Positions 36,539 to 45,121 of a DNA stretch of 64,000 nucleotides are shown here, piece after piece. Position numbers and translations under genes: made by a program. The notes below the pieces were generated by a model, which saw only the letters and a list, made by a program, of their open reading frames with translations, searched no databases and was not told the DNA's origin. The stretch is from Candidatus Peregrinibacteria bacterium CG11_big_fil_rev_8_21_14_0_20_49_14. GTDB taxonomy: Bacteria; Patescibacteriota; Gracilibacteria; Peribacterales; Peribacteraceae. The stretch is taken from assembly GCA_002787035.1 (NCBI GenBank), contig PCVP01000012.1, positions 1 through 64,000 on the forward strand. Direction: 5' to 3'. Each line of letters begins with the position of its first letter. Position 1 is the first letter of the stretch.

Positions 36539-38965
36539 TCAATACACGGGAATCACATGGTGCAATATGATGACAATGCACAGGATTGCAGTTACGAGCC
36601 ATCTGGAATGCAGGCATTTCTTCTGCCATGAATGAGGCAGAACATGTTGAATTGTCAGGAGATTGGCAATAAAAAAAGCGACTGCCAGTATGACGGGAGT
36701 AATGTAAATACCTTTGGATGAGTAGCACCAGATGCACGCATTTTTCCATACGTAGTACGTAAGAAGTGTGAATTGCACAACGCTGTAGGCAAGGAGCGAC
36801 ACGCCGAGAGCTATCCACACGGGGTCCGCTTTCTTCCGCACGGTCTGAATTACCAGTAAGAAGAGACTGAGAAGCAGGAGTGTGGGAATCACATATTGGT
36901 AGAACACGCTAATTTTTGTGGAGAATGCATTGGGAGTACCCAGTCCGTGGTCGCGAATCCAAAAGTCGTTCCACGCATCCGATAGTCGTGGCATTTCCCA
37001 GTCTCTCCAGTAGGGTTGTTCTTTGCGGGCTTGCGACCCCTTAAATAATTCCAGGAAATATGCCGTTTTGTCTTTCTCTTTTATTTCTTGTCCTCCCTGC
37101 ATTCTGTCCTCATAAAATTGTCCGTTATGGGGGAAGTAGGTTCCCTGTGTAAGGAAGTATCTCCAGTGGTAATACGGGAAAGCGAGTGCCACTCCCACCA
37201 CACTGATGAAAAGGGCATTGCGTACCGTGCGCAATGCCTCCGGAGATCTGCGCAGTATCTGCGAGAATCCGAAGGCACAAGCAACGATGACGGGAAGAGA
37301 AGCTATGAGGAGCCCGTTGAATTTAGTCATGAGACCGGCGAAGATCGTAAGAGCCAGCAGCGCCATTCGCACCTGTGTTTTCCTGTGACTTGCAGCCGGG
37401 TCCTTTTTCCCGAAGAGCATGATGGACAAATGCAGTGCAAAACACGTACACATGAAAATAATCATGTCTAAGTTTACGGATCTTGAGAGGAACACCATCA
37501 TGGGTATGCTCATTCCTCCGTACAGGAAAACAAGTCCGATGGGTTTTTGCAAAAGCCCGAGATACTTTACCGTTTGTCGTATGCAGAAAAATGCAATGAA
37601 GGATGTGAGAAGTGAGACGATTTTTGCGCTGAGCAGGAGCCCGAATCCGCTGTTGAGAAACGGTTCGGAAAGCAGGAATCCGAGCGGAGGGTGATAGCTG
37701 TAGAACATCTGGAACACTTCGCGATTTAGTATGTTTGAAACAGTGAAAAGATTCGCAGCAAGCACGTCCATGTGGTACCCCCAGTCCCATCCTTCATTGA
37801 TGCGCATGTGCACGAAGAACGACCAGAGCCGAGCGAGAATAAACGTACAGAGAAGCAGCAGTTCGCTTCGCCGGGAATCTGAAAAGAGAGAACGTTTGGA
37901 TTGTATGACCAGCAACAGCAGTATGAATGCGATAAGCAAGTACGGACGCAGCAGAGAATCTGCCATGGAGGGGCGCACCCGTACCAAGGTCGCTCCGTTC
38001 TCATTTTCCACTTCCATCTTCAGAGTATTTGTTCCGGTTTTAAGATACGCAGAGAGATCTATGGTGTCCCCGTACGGGAAGGGGCACAACGGAATATTGT
38101 CACTTTGCACCTCTATGGCATTCACCCATAACTTTACCAGACAGTCATCTATGGAGAAGTAGTATCGAGTGAAATGAACTCTGCGGAGATCCCATGTAGT
38201 TTCGACCGTGTACGTTTGCTCTTCGGGTGCGGTGGTATCGTACAGGTTGAGCGGCGGGGGAGTAATGTAGGTTTGTTCGCCTTCGTATGCGTACGAGAAC
38301 ATGCCTTGCTTTGGCAGGAAGCTTCGGAGCGGAAGGTACACAGCGAATAGCAATGTGGCAGCCAGTACTGCGACGGTGCAGATTACGGTGACACTGCGCC
38401 GTTTTTTGAATGTGGTTTCCAAAGTTCCGACTGTCTTTTTTATGGCTCTTCGCAGCGATCTGTATTCCATGGAATACCACAAAAGACTCACGATTCCCGC
38501 CAGCGCCAAAACAATTCCCAGAGGATCAAACATCCACGGCATCAGGTTTACCCCCACGCCTCCGCTTCTGTTTCGCATGTAGTACTGTACGGTATTGACG
38601 CCCGGAAGCAGGTGGTCGCTGAGATCTATCACCGTACCCCACGGCCAGTTGCAGATGGGATACCGTACGTTCAGAACGGGAACATCGTTGATGATAATGG
38701 AGTCCAGGCAGTCATCCACTTCTATGTAATATTTGGAAGGGCGCAGCGCATGAATCTGCATAACAGATTCAACGAAGTAGGGACCGGTCGGTGCTACGGG
38801 TATATGCAGAGGGTGCGTAAACGATTCGGATTGATTGCGAAGAATGAAATGATTTTCAACGAATACGGGCCTGGAATAGGCATACAGGTACGTAAGTCCT
38901 ACGAGGACGAAACAGAAGACGAGTGTTCTGTGTAAAAAAGGCGCCCACTTTTTTGGGTTCTGCAT
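36539..38965 (-). CDS. GT-C (PMT-like) membrane enzyme with duplicated outer domain
   Basis: About 808 residues. One helix (18-36) is followed by an outer beta domain with YYIEVDDCLDSIIINDVPV; then more helices and a second copy, RYYFSIDDCLVKLWVNAIEV, so the domain is duplicated. The last 450 residues form about ten helices with RINEGWDWGYHMDVLAANL and FYSYHPPLGFLLSEPFL, resembling the acidic-loop and substrate region of PMT/ArnT glycosyltransferases that use lipid-linked sugars. LTIFAGLMTKFNGLLI recurs in the truncated gene at the window end. An in-frame ATG at 38980 is an alternative start. Confidence 0.7.
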   Translation of the reverse strand: MQNPKKWAPFLHRTLVFCFVLVGLTYLYAYSRPVFVENHFILRNQSESFTHPLHIPVAPTGPYFVESVMQIHALRPSKYYIEVDDCLDSIIINDVPVLNVRYPICNWPWGTVIDLSDHLLPGVNTVQYYMRNRSGGVGVNLMPWMFDPLGIVLALAGIVSLLWYSMEYRSLRRAIKKTVGTLETTFKKRRSVTVICTVAVLAATLLFAVYLPLRSFLPKQGMFSYAYEGEQTYITPPPLNLYDTTAPEEQTYTVETTWDLRRVHFTRYYFSIDDCLVKLWVNAIEVQSDNIPLCPFPYGDTIDLSAYLKTGTNTLKMEVENENGATLVRVRPSMADSLLRPYLLIAFILLLLVIQSKRSLFSDSRRSELLLLCTFILARLWSFFVHMRINEGWDWGYHMDVLAANLFTVSNILNREVFQMFYSYHPPLGFLLSEPFLNSGFGLLLSAKIVSLLTSFIAFFCIRQTVKYLGLLQKPIGLVFLYGGMSIPMMVFLSRSVNLDMIIFMCTCFALHLSIMLFGKKDPAASHRKTQVRMALLALTIFAGLMTKFNGLLIASLPVIVACAFGFSQILRRSPEALRTVRNALFISVVGVALAFPYYHWRYFLTQGTYFPHNGQFYEDRMQGGQEIKEKDKTAYFLELFKGSQARKEQPYWRDWEMPRLSDAWNDFWIRDHGLGTPNAFSTKISVFYQYVIPTLLLLSLFLLVIQTVRKKADPVWIALGVSLLAYSVVQFTLLTYYVWKNACIWCYSSKGIYITPVILAVAFFIANLLTIQHVLPHSWQKKCLHSRWLVTAILCIVIILHHVIPVY

Positions 38966-39141
38966 GCGCAAAGAATGCAATTCTTCGCTTTAAAACGCAA
39001 ATGATGAGTGTTGCGCTATTCTGCGTAATTGTGGGCGGAGGTATGAAAATTTCTGTTTTGCTTTTCTCAGAAAGAAAAAGTACAGGATTATTGACACTTC
39101 ACGCCAAGGGATTACCATGTCGTACTTTCTGCATGTATGTT

Positions 39142-39465
39142 ATGAAAACCACCATAGCAGCCATCGTTTTTCTTCTCCTTACTCTGCCTGCCATCGCAAG
39201 TGCGGATGACCGGAACAGCACACATCCCTACGACGAACCAGAAAGAACAGTTCGCGGTTTGACACACAGAAACAACAAGCGCAGTTGGGGATACGCTGAA
39301 ATTCAACGATTGTACGCAAGCAGATACCGAACCACGACGCACATGTTGCATCCGTACTACAGAAGTCAGCCGTACGAGCGTTACGGCCGCATACCGGAGA
39401 GTCAATTTACATATTCGTACGATCGCTTTGCGAAAGAAGTGATACGTCCTGATCGCGTCTATTAA
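39142..39465 (+). CDS. Small secreted Tyr/Arg-rich protein
   Basis: 107 residues. A signal peptide (MKTTIAAIVFLLLTLPAIAS) is followed by a basic, tyrosine-rich mature part (RLYASRYRTT, HPYYRSQPYERYGR). No family recognised. The ATG at 39142 is chosen because the signal peptide starts there; another ATG lies 9 bases earlier. Its stop is 5 bases before the next gene, so the two are likely one unit. Confidence 0.55.
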   Translation: MKTTIAAIVFLLLTLPAIASADDRNSTHPYDEPERTVRGLTHRNNKRSWGYAEIQRLYASRYRTTTHMLHPYYRSQPYERYGRIPESQFTYSYDRFAKEVIRPDRVY

Positions 39466-39470
39466 TTTGC

Positions 39471-40157
39471 ATGTCTATGGATATGGCCAGACTCGGCGAG
39501 GTGTTCGACCTTCCGAGTGACGGTACCATATTTCAAGAAGTGTTAGAGAGATCAGTCGAAGAGATTTGCGTGACCATAGATGCAGAGTGCCGAGCTGTTT
39601 CCGTGGAATTGCATGATACGTTGATTTTGTACTCCGACATGTTGTACGACCAATACGGAGAAAACTATTTGTGCTGGCAACAAGAGCAGCAGGTGCAGTA
39701 TCGCGATGCCATTCATGCTCTCTTGGAGCAGGAGGAGTCCTTTGCTGCGCAAGCGGGAGATGTTGCCGGTAATTTGTCTCAGATAGAGCAAGAGCATAAT
39801 CCTCTCATTCGTGAATGGACACGTTGGTGCATAAAGAAGCGCAATGAATTTGAAGCGCTGCGCAAATTTTCCACGCTGAGTCGTACGATGAGGTTTGGCA
39901 TAGATGAATATGAAAAGAACGTGGACACAGATACAAAGATGCAGACACTGTTTGCTGTGGCGGCAGATCACTTCGAGGGGCTGCATGTTCCGGAAGATGT
40001 ACTGCACACACAAATGCAAAAAAGATGTGTGAATATGGCGAATCAGCTTTCCAATAAGCACAGTGCGCTTATGGGTACTTCTCGGAGTATTGCAAAATCC
40101 CTGCGCAGATCCTTTGATTTCTTCTACCCGAAGATGCCGGAGCGCTATAAGCCGTAG
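39471..40157 (+). CDS. Helical hypothetical protein
   Basis: 228 residues, soluble, mostly helical, with likely coiled-coil in the middle (QQEQQVQYRDAIHALLEQEE). No motif, signal or membrane segment is seen and no family is recognised. It follows the small secreted protein by 5 bases. TATTAA lies 5 nt before the first ATG, and two further ATGs occur within the first five codons. Confidence 0.6.
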   Translation: MSMDMARLGEVFDLPSDGTIFQEVLERSVEEICVTIDAECRAVSVELHDTLILYSDMLYDQYGENYLCWQQEQQVQYRDAIHALLEQEESFAAQAGDVAGNLSQIEQEHNPLIREWTRWCIKKRNEFEALRKFSTLSRTMRFGIDEYEKNVDTDTKMQTLFAVAADHFEGLHVPEDVLHTQMQKRCVNMANQLSNKHSALMGTSRSIAKSLRRSFDFFYPKMPERYKP

Positions 40158-40177
40158 ATCAGTAGGAAGCCGATATA

Positions 40178-40206
40178 TTGACAAATAAACACAAATATTA
40201 TATAAA
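40178..40206 (+). promoter_or_regulatory. Consensus promoter TTGACA-17-TATAAA
   Basis: TTGACA (40178-40183) and TATAAA (40201-40206) are 17 bp apart, the best sigma-70-like promoter in the window. The ATG at 40216 follows 9 nt after the -10 box, so the leader would be 0-3 nt. Confidence 0.8.
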
Positions 40207-40215
40207 TAACCTCCT

Positions 40216-41397
40216 ATGTATCTATCTCTCATACGAGGCAGGGCCATACATTCCGGCATTTTGTGCCTTTCGCTGCTCCTGTGCGCATTCTTGCCCGTTT
40301 CTTTGGCTCACGCAGAGGGGAGTTGGAGAAGGTACGACGACCCGAATTCGGGTCTGTCTGTACGATATCCTGCCTACTGGGGGCGAGATACGACAACCAA
40401 CCCCGCAGACCCCGAACTCGTTATGACATTCGCCGCTCCCATAACGAACGGCTTCATTATGAATTACCAGCCTGCGACGGTGGAAATGCGCGTGGTGCGC
40501 TCTCTTGCTTCCGCCACCACAGATATTCACGCTCTGGCAGACGGTTTTCAGCAGTACTACGTAGACAGGCCGCACATCTTCCGCGCATTTACAAGGACTG
40601 ACCTGGAAGTGCAGCAGCGTCCCGCGGCTCGGTTCTCCTACACCATGCTCGGAGACGACGGAACCATGTACGTGACCGAGACATGGCAGGCATTCGGAGA
40701 TACCGCAGTGAATTTGCGACTCAGTACGTACCAACTCTTTGGCGACAGGCAGCAGCACTACGAGTCCTTGTATACCGACATGCTGGAATCGCTCTACAGA
40801 AAAGGGGAGGGGAGTCTGACTGCCACAGACAATATGTTTCCTCTCGGTCGCATGTCGGAATTTGCCGACCCGCGCAGCAGAAGCAACATTCCAAGCAACG
40901 ATTTTACGAACACCTACCGCACCGCCGGAGGATTGCAGATTCTTTTTCCGCAAGACCGGAAGGCGCAGCCGATATACGACAATTACATTTCTTCCTCCGT
41001 GTATGTTGCGGGAACAAAAAAGAACGCTCTGCACTTTACGGTTACCATTACGGATCTGTATCAGGCGTTCATTGCGCAGGCAAGTGACTTCGCCGTGCGA
41101 AAGAGGCTGACGGAACAACCCGACAGTTTTTGGTTGAGTACCGTACGCGACGCGATAGTAGCGCGGTACGCCGAAACCGTACCTGACTTCACACTGCTCT
41201 CATCCAGAGACATTACCGTGGACGGCAATCCCGCCGTTGAGCTGGAATACAGAGGCAAAACGGGAGCAGGGGAGTTGGTGACACGCAGAGAAGTACTGAC
41301 TGTACATCGCAGAGTGCTTTACTCCTTTGTGTACGAAACGGGAACAACGGAAACGAGAACATTCGAGAAGATGGTGGATGCGGTACGATTGCCGTAG
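40216..41397 (+). CDS. Secreted protein with two PsbP-like domains
   Basis: 393 residues. A signal peptide (about 1-33, ending VSLAHAEG) leads to a PsbP/Mog1-like domain: WRRYDDPNSGLSVRYPAYWGRD, then ARFSYTMLGDDGTMYVTETW. A second, related domain follows about residue 230 (TAGGLQILFPQDRKAQPIYDN, AVELEYRGKTGAGE). Outside cyanobacteria such domains occur in exported proteins of unknown function. The gene stands alone behind a consensus promoter, so it is probably well expressed. Confidence 0.65.
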   Translation: MYLSLIRGRAIHSGILCLSLLLCAFLPVSLAHAEGSWRRYDDPNSGLSVRYPAYWGRDTTTNPADPELVMTFAAPITNGFIMNYQPATVEMRVVRSLASATTDIHALADGFQQYYVDRPHIFRAFTRTDLEVQQRPAARFSYTMLGDDGTMYVTETWQAFGDTAVNLRLSTYQLFGDRQQHYESLYTDMLESLYRKGEGSLTATDNMFPLGRMSEFADPRSRSNIPSNDFTNTYRTAGGLQILFPQDRKAQPIYDNYISSSVYVAGTKKNALHFTVTITDLYQAFIAQASDFAVRKRLTEQPDSFWLSTVRDAIVARYAETVPDFTLLSSRDITVDGNPAVELEYRGKTGAGELVTRREVLTVHRRVLYSFVYETGTTETRTFEKMVDAVRLP

Positions 41398-41476
41398 CAC
41401 CGTACTCAGTTGTGATGAGTTCTCATGGCCATATGTCGCTGAAAAACAGAATATTGCAAAAACATCATTATGTTCT

Positions 41477-41505
41477 TTGCTTATAAAGAGATATGATCTT
41501 AGAAT
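41477..41505 (+). promoter_or_regulatory. Promoter TTGCTT-17-TAGAAT
   Basis: TTGCTT (41477-41482) and TAGAAT (41500-41505) are 17 bp apart, and the ATG at 41512 lies 6 nt after the -10 box: the full promoter geometry of a leaderless gene. Confidence 0.7.
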
Positions 41506-41511
41506 TCTGCC

Positions 41512-42369
41512 ATGAGCGACAAAGAACCTGCATATAAAACATTTGCCCCCACAGAAAAGGAGCTTTACGAAGAGTTTGTCGATAAGAACACAGCAGAGAC
41601 GCTGGAGAATTTGGATGCCATGCGACCTGCACTGAAAATGTATCCGCAAGGATACCATCTCGTACGAGATGCCCTGTACGAAATGCCATACGTCGGAGAG
41701 GGTGGAACGGCACCGAAATCCAATGAAAAGTTTGATGCGTTCTATGCGAGAAGGATAGCTGACATTCTGTATTCATTTGCCCTCAGAATAAGAGCGGTAG
41801 GGTTTGAAGACGACTCACCCGAGATACTCAGCATGCAAAATGTGGATCTCAGCGCTGCACACGACGTATCGCCCGAGGCACCTCCCGAACCGGACAATGA
41901 GGCCATACGTGAAAGTTTTATGGATAACAGCGGCATTACGGACACGGACATAGCTGCACATGGTGACCGTGCGGACCAACGAGCAATAGACGAACAACAT
42001 GCGCAGTCCCGACACACGGACAGAGAAATTGCTTCTCAGGAAGCGGAGGAAGTGGCAGCTATTGTTAAAGAGCTTGGAGGGAAGATACGTATCGGCAATA
42101 TTTTTGGCGATGATGACGTGGAAGTGGAAGGCACGGGCGGAAGTGGGAGCGTACAGTTGGGTATGCTGTATTCCAGCGGCTCCAGCCTTGGGGGAGATAT
42201 GTGCGCACGTAATTGTGTACGACTTTTTTTCAACGCCGTGCTTCACGGTTCTAAAAAGAGATTCGGACTGGCTAAGCATTTGCAGATACTCACACAATAC
42301 GGAGAGATAACGCAGGCAGAAATAGATCTGCTCGTCGAAAAAATACAAGAGCAGGTTACTGCATTGTAG
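41512..42369 (+). CDS. Acidic hypothetical protein
   Basis: 285 residues, soluble and strongly acidic through the middle (PEAPPEPDNEAIRES). The N-terminal 90 residues and the C-terminal 60 (RLFFNAVLHGSKKRFGLAKH, TQAEIDLLVEKIQEQ) look globular. No family recognised. The promoter geometry makes this a confident gene of unknown role. Confidence 0.65.
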   Translation: MSDKEPAYKTFAPTEKELYEEFVDKNTAETLENLDAMRPALKMYPQGYHLVRDALYEMPYVGEGGTAPKSNEKFDAFYARRIADILYSFALRIRAVGFEDDSPEILSMQNVDLSAAHDVSPEAPPEPDNEAIRESFMDNSGITDTDIAAHGDRADQRAIDEQHAQSRHTDREIASQEAEEVAAIVKELGGKIRIGNIFGDDDVEVEGTGGSGSVQLGMLYSSGSSLGGDMCARNCVRLFFNAVLHGSKKRFGLAKHLQILTQYGEITQAEIDLLVEKIQEQVTAL

Positions 42370-42483
42370 CATTCGGTACGGAGAGATATTCGACTGAAAA
42401 CCTCCCGACTTTTTTGCAAAGTTTTCGAAGAAGGATATGTTATTTCTCCGGTCTTTTTTCATTACACCCCCAACAATAAGGAA

Positions 42484-42490
42484 AAGGAGG
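42484..42490 (+). promoter_or_regulatory. Strong Shine-Dalgarno AAGGAGG
   Basis: A perfect AAGGAGG lies 8 nt before the ATG at 42499. It is the only such site I found next to a start in this window, where other starts have none. Confidence 0.8.
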
Positions 42491-42498
42491 TGAACGCT

Positions 42499-42774
42499 AT
42501 GAAGACACTCGTCGTGGCTTCTGTTGTCATTCGGCAGGCGTCGTATTCCACTTCATCCGGCGAACCGATGGACTGGGAGGCGGTGCTTGCACCGCTGTTT
42601 CTTTACCTGGTGTTTCTGTCTTGCACGTACGGCTTGTACGACATGTGGAGGACTGCAATTGCCAATCGGGCATGTAATCCCACAGCCATTGTGTTGCTGA
42701 CTCTCTCGACTGCGACATATGCGGTTACGATAGTCGGCGGAGCATCTGCGCTTCTGACCGGCAAACTGTATTGA
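42499..42774 (+). CDS. Small two-to-three helix membrane protein
   Basis: 91 residues. Hydrophobic segments at about 27-48 (APLFLYLVFLSCTYGLYDMW) and 60-88 make this a small membrane protein. Family not recognised. It is singular in having a canonical ribosome binding site, so it is translated by a different route from its neighbours and may be highly expressed or recently acquired. The GTG at 42490 overlaps the Shine-Dalgarno sequence and is rejected as start. It ends just before a strong hairpin. Confidence 0.7.
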   Translation: MKTLVVASVVIRQASYSTSSGEPMDWEAVLAPLFLYLVFLSCTYGLYDMWRTAIANRACNPTAIVLLTLSTATYAVTIVGGASALLTGKLY

Positions 42775-42783
42775 CCGGCTTTT

Positions 42784-42805
42784 CGGTCGCGGGAACCCGC
42801 GACCG
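42784..42805 (+). terminator. GC-rich hairpin after the small membrane protein gene
   Basis: A perfect inverted repeat of ten base pairs (42784-42793 and 42796-42805) begins 10 nt after the stop at 42774. No T-run follows, so it is either a weak terminator or an mRNA-stabilising end. Confidence 0.5.
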
Positions 42806-42859
42806 ACCACCACCTATTTCTGTCGGAGATGGGTGGTTTGGTAAATGTATGGGACGCTG

Positions 42860-42865
42860 TATGAT
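42860..42865 (+). promoter_or_regulatory. -10 box TATGAT, leaderless start
   Basis: TATGAT ends 6 nt before the ATG at 42872, which decides that start over the earlier in-frame ATG at 42845. Confidence 0.55.
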
Positions 42866-42871
42866 TGCCGC

Positions 42872-43327
42872 ATGCAAAGAATTATCTCTCAATTGGACAA
42901 ACTCTTCTCGTTCTTCGTTTTTCTCGTCATCGTCATGTTGGCGTTGTATATGGCTCTCCGTATAGGAGTGGGAGCGGAGTACATGTTTAGCGGAGTTCTT
43001 TCGGGTGAACTGCTGGATCACGACGTGTTGGATATATTCAGCAGAAGAGCGCTGCATTCCATCGCCGAGATGATTATTCTTATAAAGGCGTACCGCATAC
43101 TGGTGTCGTACCTGAAGACTCACCATGTAAGCGTGGAGTACATCGTGGAGATTTCCATTATTGCTCCGGCCATAGAGCTGTTGTTTGCAGCGGAGTATTA
43201 CGACTCTGTTTCCAAAGTCGTACTGGCTGTGTTTGGTTTGTGTAATCTGTTTCTGTACTTATATTTCTTCGGCGCTGATCACGATGAAGAGTTGCATAAT
43301 GTGATGGGCAAGCACCGCACTAAGTAA
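42872..43327 (+). CDS. PsiE-like membrane protein (copy 2)
   Basis: 151 residues, four predicted helices, paralogous to the protein at 1227-1709. Shared are the helix-loop-helix FLVFVKALKIL/IILIKAYRILVSYL and the motif EISIIAPAIEL. The two differ in the N-terminus and in the hydrophilic loop after the first helix. Function unknown. It is followed by a terminator at 43403, so it is a single-gene unit. Confidence 0.65.
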   Translation: MQRIISQLDKLFSFFVFLVIVMLALYMALRIGVGAEYMFSGVLSGELLDHDVLDIFSRRALHSIAEMIILIKAYRILVSYLKTHHVSVEYIVEISIIAPAIELLFAAEYYDSVSKVVLAVFGLCNLFLYLYFFGADHDEELHNVMGKHRTK

Positions 43328-43402
43328 TGAATTGAGGGCACTTATTGAATTTGCATCTCACGTACTATGACGATTTTTTGCAATGTGTAACATACCGTAA
43401 CG

Positions 43403-43439
43403 CCGTCTCTTCCCTTGTGCCTGAGAGTCGGATTTTTTT
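43403..43439 (+). terminator. Intrinsic terminator between PsiE-like gene and glnA
   Basis: An eight-pair stem with one mismatch (43403-43410 with 43424-43431) is followed by seven T. It lies 75 bp after the PsiE-like stop and 129 bp before glnA, so it separates the two units. Confidence 0.65.
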
Positions 43440-43460
43440 GTTTTTGCAAAAAAATAGAGT

Positions 43461-43477
43461 TGTTCAAAATATGAACA
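43461..43477. promoter_or_regulatory. 17-bp palindrome TGTTC-N7-GAACA upstream of glnA
   Basis: A perfect five-base inverted repeat with a 7-bp A/T spacer sits 90 bp before the glnA ATG. Length and outer TGT...ACA match the frame of GlnR/TnrA operators, but the inner conserved A and T are C and G. Possibly an operator of an unidentified regulator. Confidence 0.4.
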
Positions 43478-43567
43478 GAACAACTTTCATCCACAACCGG
43501 CTGTGTACGTTTGCTGAGTGCCTGATGTAGAACACAGACATTCGATTCCATTTCATCATTTTTCATT

Positions 43568-45088
43568 ATGCCACCACCCACACATTCCCTTGTAGAAGCA
43601 GTAGCGAAGAATGCCGTGCAGCAGGAAATACAGCGAAGAGCAGCATCTGCGGATCTTGAATTTCTTCCCAAATTCTCCACAGTGGGAGAAGTGCTGGAGT
43701 TTGCAAAGAAGCAGGGAGTAACCATGCTCGACCTTACATTTACCGACGTTCCGGGAACACTGCAGCATACGTCGTGCCCTGTGCGACTGTTTAACGAAGA
43801 CAGCGTGGAAGAAGGATTCGGGTTCGACGGATCATCCATTCGAGGGTTTCAGGAAATTCAGGAGTCGGACATGCTCCTCATGCCCGATATCACCACTGCG
43901 TATTTGGATACCTTTTCGGCGGAGCCAACCATTTCGGTGTTGTGTGACGTGAAAGACCCCATAAAGGGAGACATCTACGCTTCCAGCCCGAGAACAGTTG
44001 CGTTGCGTGCCGTGGAATACCTGAAGTCCACGGGTATTGCAGATACGGTTTGCATGGGTCCCGAGCTTGAATTCTTTATTTTCGACCACGTGGAATACAG
44101 CCAGAGTCCCGGTGCCGGTTCGTATGCCGTGGATTCCGTGGAGGCAATTTGGAATACGGGCATGCGCGAAGACGGGGGAAATAAAGGATATAAAATTCGT
44201 CATAAAGAAGGGTATTTCCCCGGACCTCCCATGGACCGGCACCAAGATGTGCGTACCGCCATGGTTCGTGAGTTGGAACGTGCGAGAATAGAAATAGAAA
44301 GTTTCCATCATGAAGTCGCCACCGCGGGACAAGCGGAAATCGATATGAAATTCGATGACCTGCTCTCCATGGCGGATAAAGTGATGCGATACAAGTATAT
44401 CGTGCGTAACGTGGCGGCACGGTATGGCAAAACAGCGACATTCATGCCAAAGCCAATTCATAACGACAACGGAAGCGGTATGCATGTGCACCAGAGCTTG
44501 TGGTTGAACGGGGAAACGCTGTTTGCGGGAGACGAATACGCAGGCTTAAGTGACACTGCGTTGCACTACATCGGAGGAATTTTAAAACATGCCAACGCGC
44601 TTACGGCTTTTACAAATCCCACCACCAACAGTTACCGACGTCTCGTACCGGGATTCGAAGCACCTGTGAACTTCATCTACTCCGCACGCAACAGATCTGC
44701 CGCCATTCGTATTCCCATGTATTCACAGTCTCCAAAGTCCAAACGGGTGGAAATTCGTTTTCCGGACCCCACAGCAAACCCCTACCTTTCGTTCTCGGCA
44801 ATGCTGCTTGCGGGGTTGGACGGAATCCGTAATAAAACAGACCCGGGAGAAGCAACGGATAAAAACCTCTACTCGCTCTCGGATGCCGAGCTCGAAAAAA
44901 TACCTCACGCGCCGACATCCTTGGAAAATGCGTTGCAGGCTTTGGAGCAAGACCACGGGTTCCTTACGGACACAGGAGTGTTTGAAGAAGGGTTCATATC
45001 GTCGTACATCGCATTCAAGCGCTCCGAAATTGCCGAAGGCTATACTTTTCCCACGCCGTGGGAGTTCTACAGATACTTCGACGTGTAG
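43568..45088 (+). CDS. glnA: Glutamine synthetase type I
   Basis: 506 residues. Landmarks of GSI are GFGFDGSSIRGFQEIQESDM, MGPELEFFIFD, the ATP/glutamate segment HNDNGSGMHVHQSLW, FTNPTTNSYRRLVPGFEAPV and RSAAIRIPMYS. NLYSLSDAELEKIP contains the tyrosine of the adenylylation loop, so regulation of the GSI-beta type is possible though no glnE is seen. It makes glutamine from glutamate and ammonia. amt follows after 33 bp, giving an ammonium uptake and assimilation operon. About 25 extra N-terminal residues (MPPPTHSLVEAVAKNAVQQE) precede the usual start. Confidence 0.95.
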   Translation: MPPPTHSLVEAVAKNAVQQEIQRRAASADLEFLPKFSTVGEVLEFAKKQGVTMLDLTFTDVPGTLQHTSCPVRLFNEDSVEEGFGFDGSSIRGFQEIQESDMLLMPDITTAYLDTFSAEPTISVLCDVKDPIKGDIYASSPRTVALRAVEYLKSTGIADTVCMGPELEFFIFDHVEYSQSPGAGSYAVDSVEAIWNTGMREDGGNKGYKIRHKEGYFPGPPMDRHQDVRTAMVRELERARIEIESFHHEVATAGQAEIDMKFDDLLSMADKVMRYKYIVRNVAARYGKTATFMPKPIHNDNGSGMHVHQSLWLNGETLFAGDEYAGLSDTALHYIGGILKHANALTAFTNPTTNSYRRLVPGFEAPVNFIYSARNRSAAIRIPMYSQSPKSKRVEIRFPDPTANPYLSFSAMLLAGLDGIRNKTDPGEATDKNLYSLSDAELEKIPHAPTSLENALQALEQDHGFLTDTGVFEEGFISSYIAFKRSEIAEGYTFPTPWEFYRYFDV

Positions 45089-45121
45089 TCGTATTTTTCT
45101 TTTCTTCTTCCTTTCATCTCT

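Noticed and set aside
40222-41118. Long minus-strand frame opposite the PsbP-like gene
   Set aside because: The plus strand has a consensus promoter, signal peptide and recognisable domains; the antisense frame has none.
43403-43439. Attenuator for glnA
   Set aside because: The hairpin is 129 bp from glnA, and I found no leader peptide or competing pairing; it is better explained as the end of the PsiE-like transcript.
43461-43477. A confirmed GlnR/TnrA operator
   Set aside because: The inner conserved A and T are replaced, so I kept it only as a palindrome of similar length.
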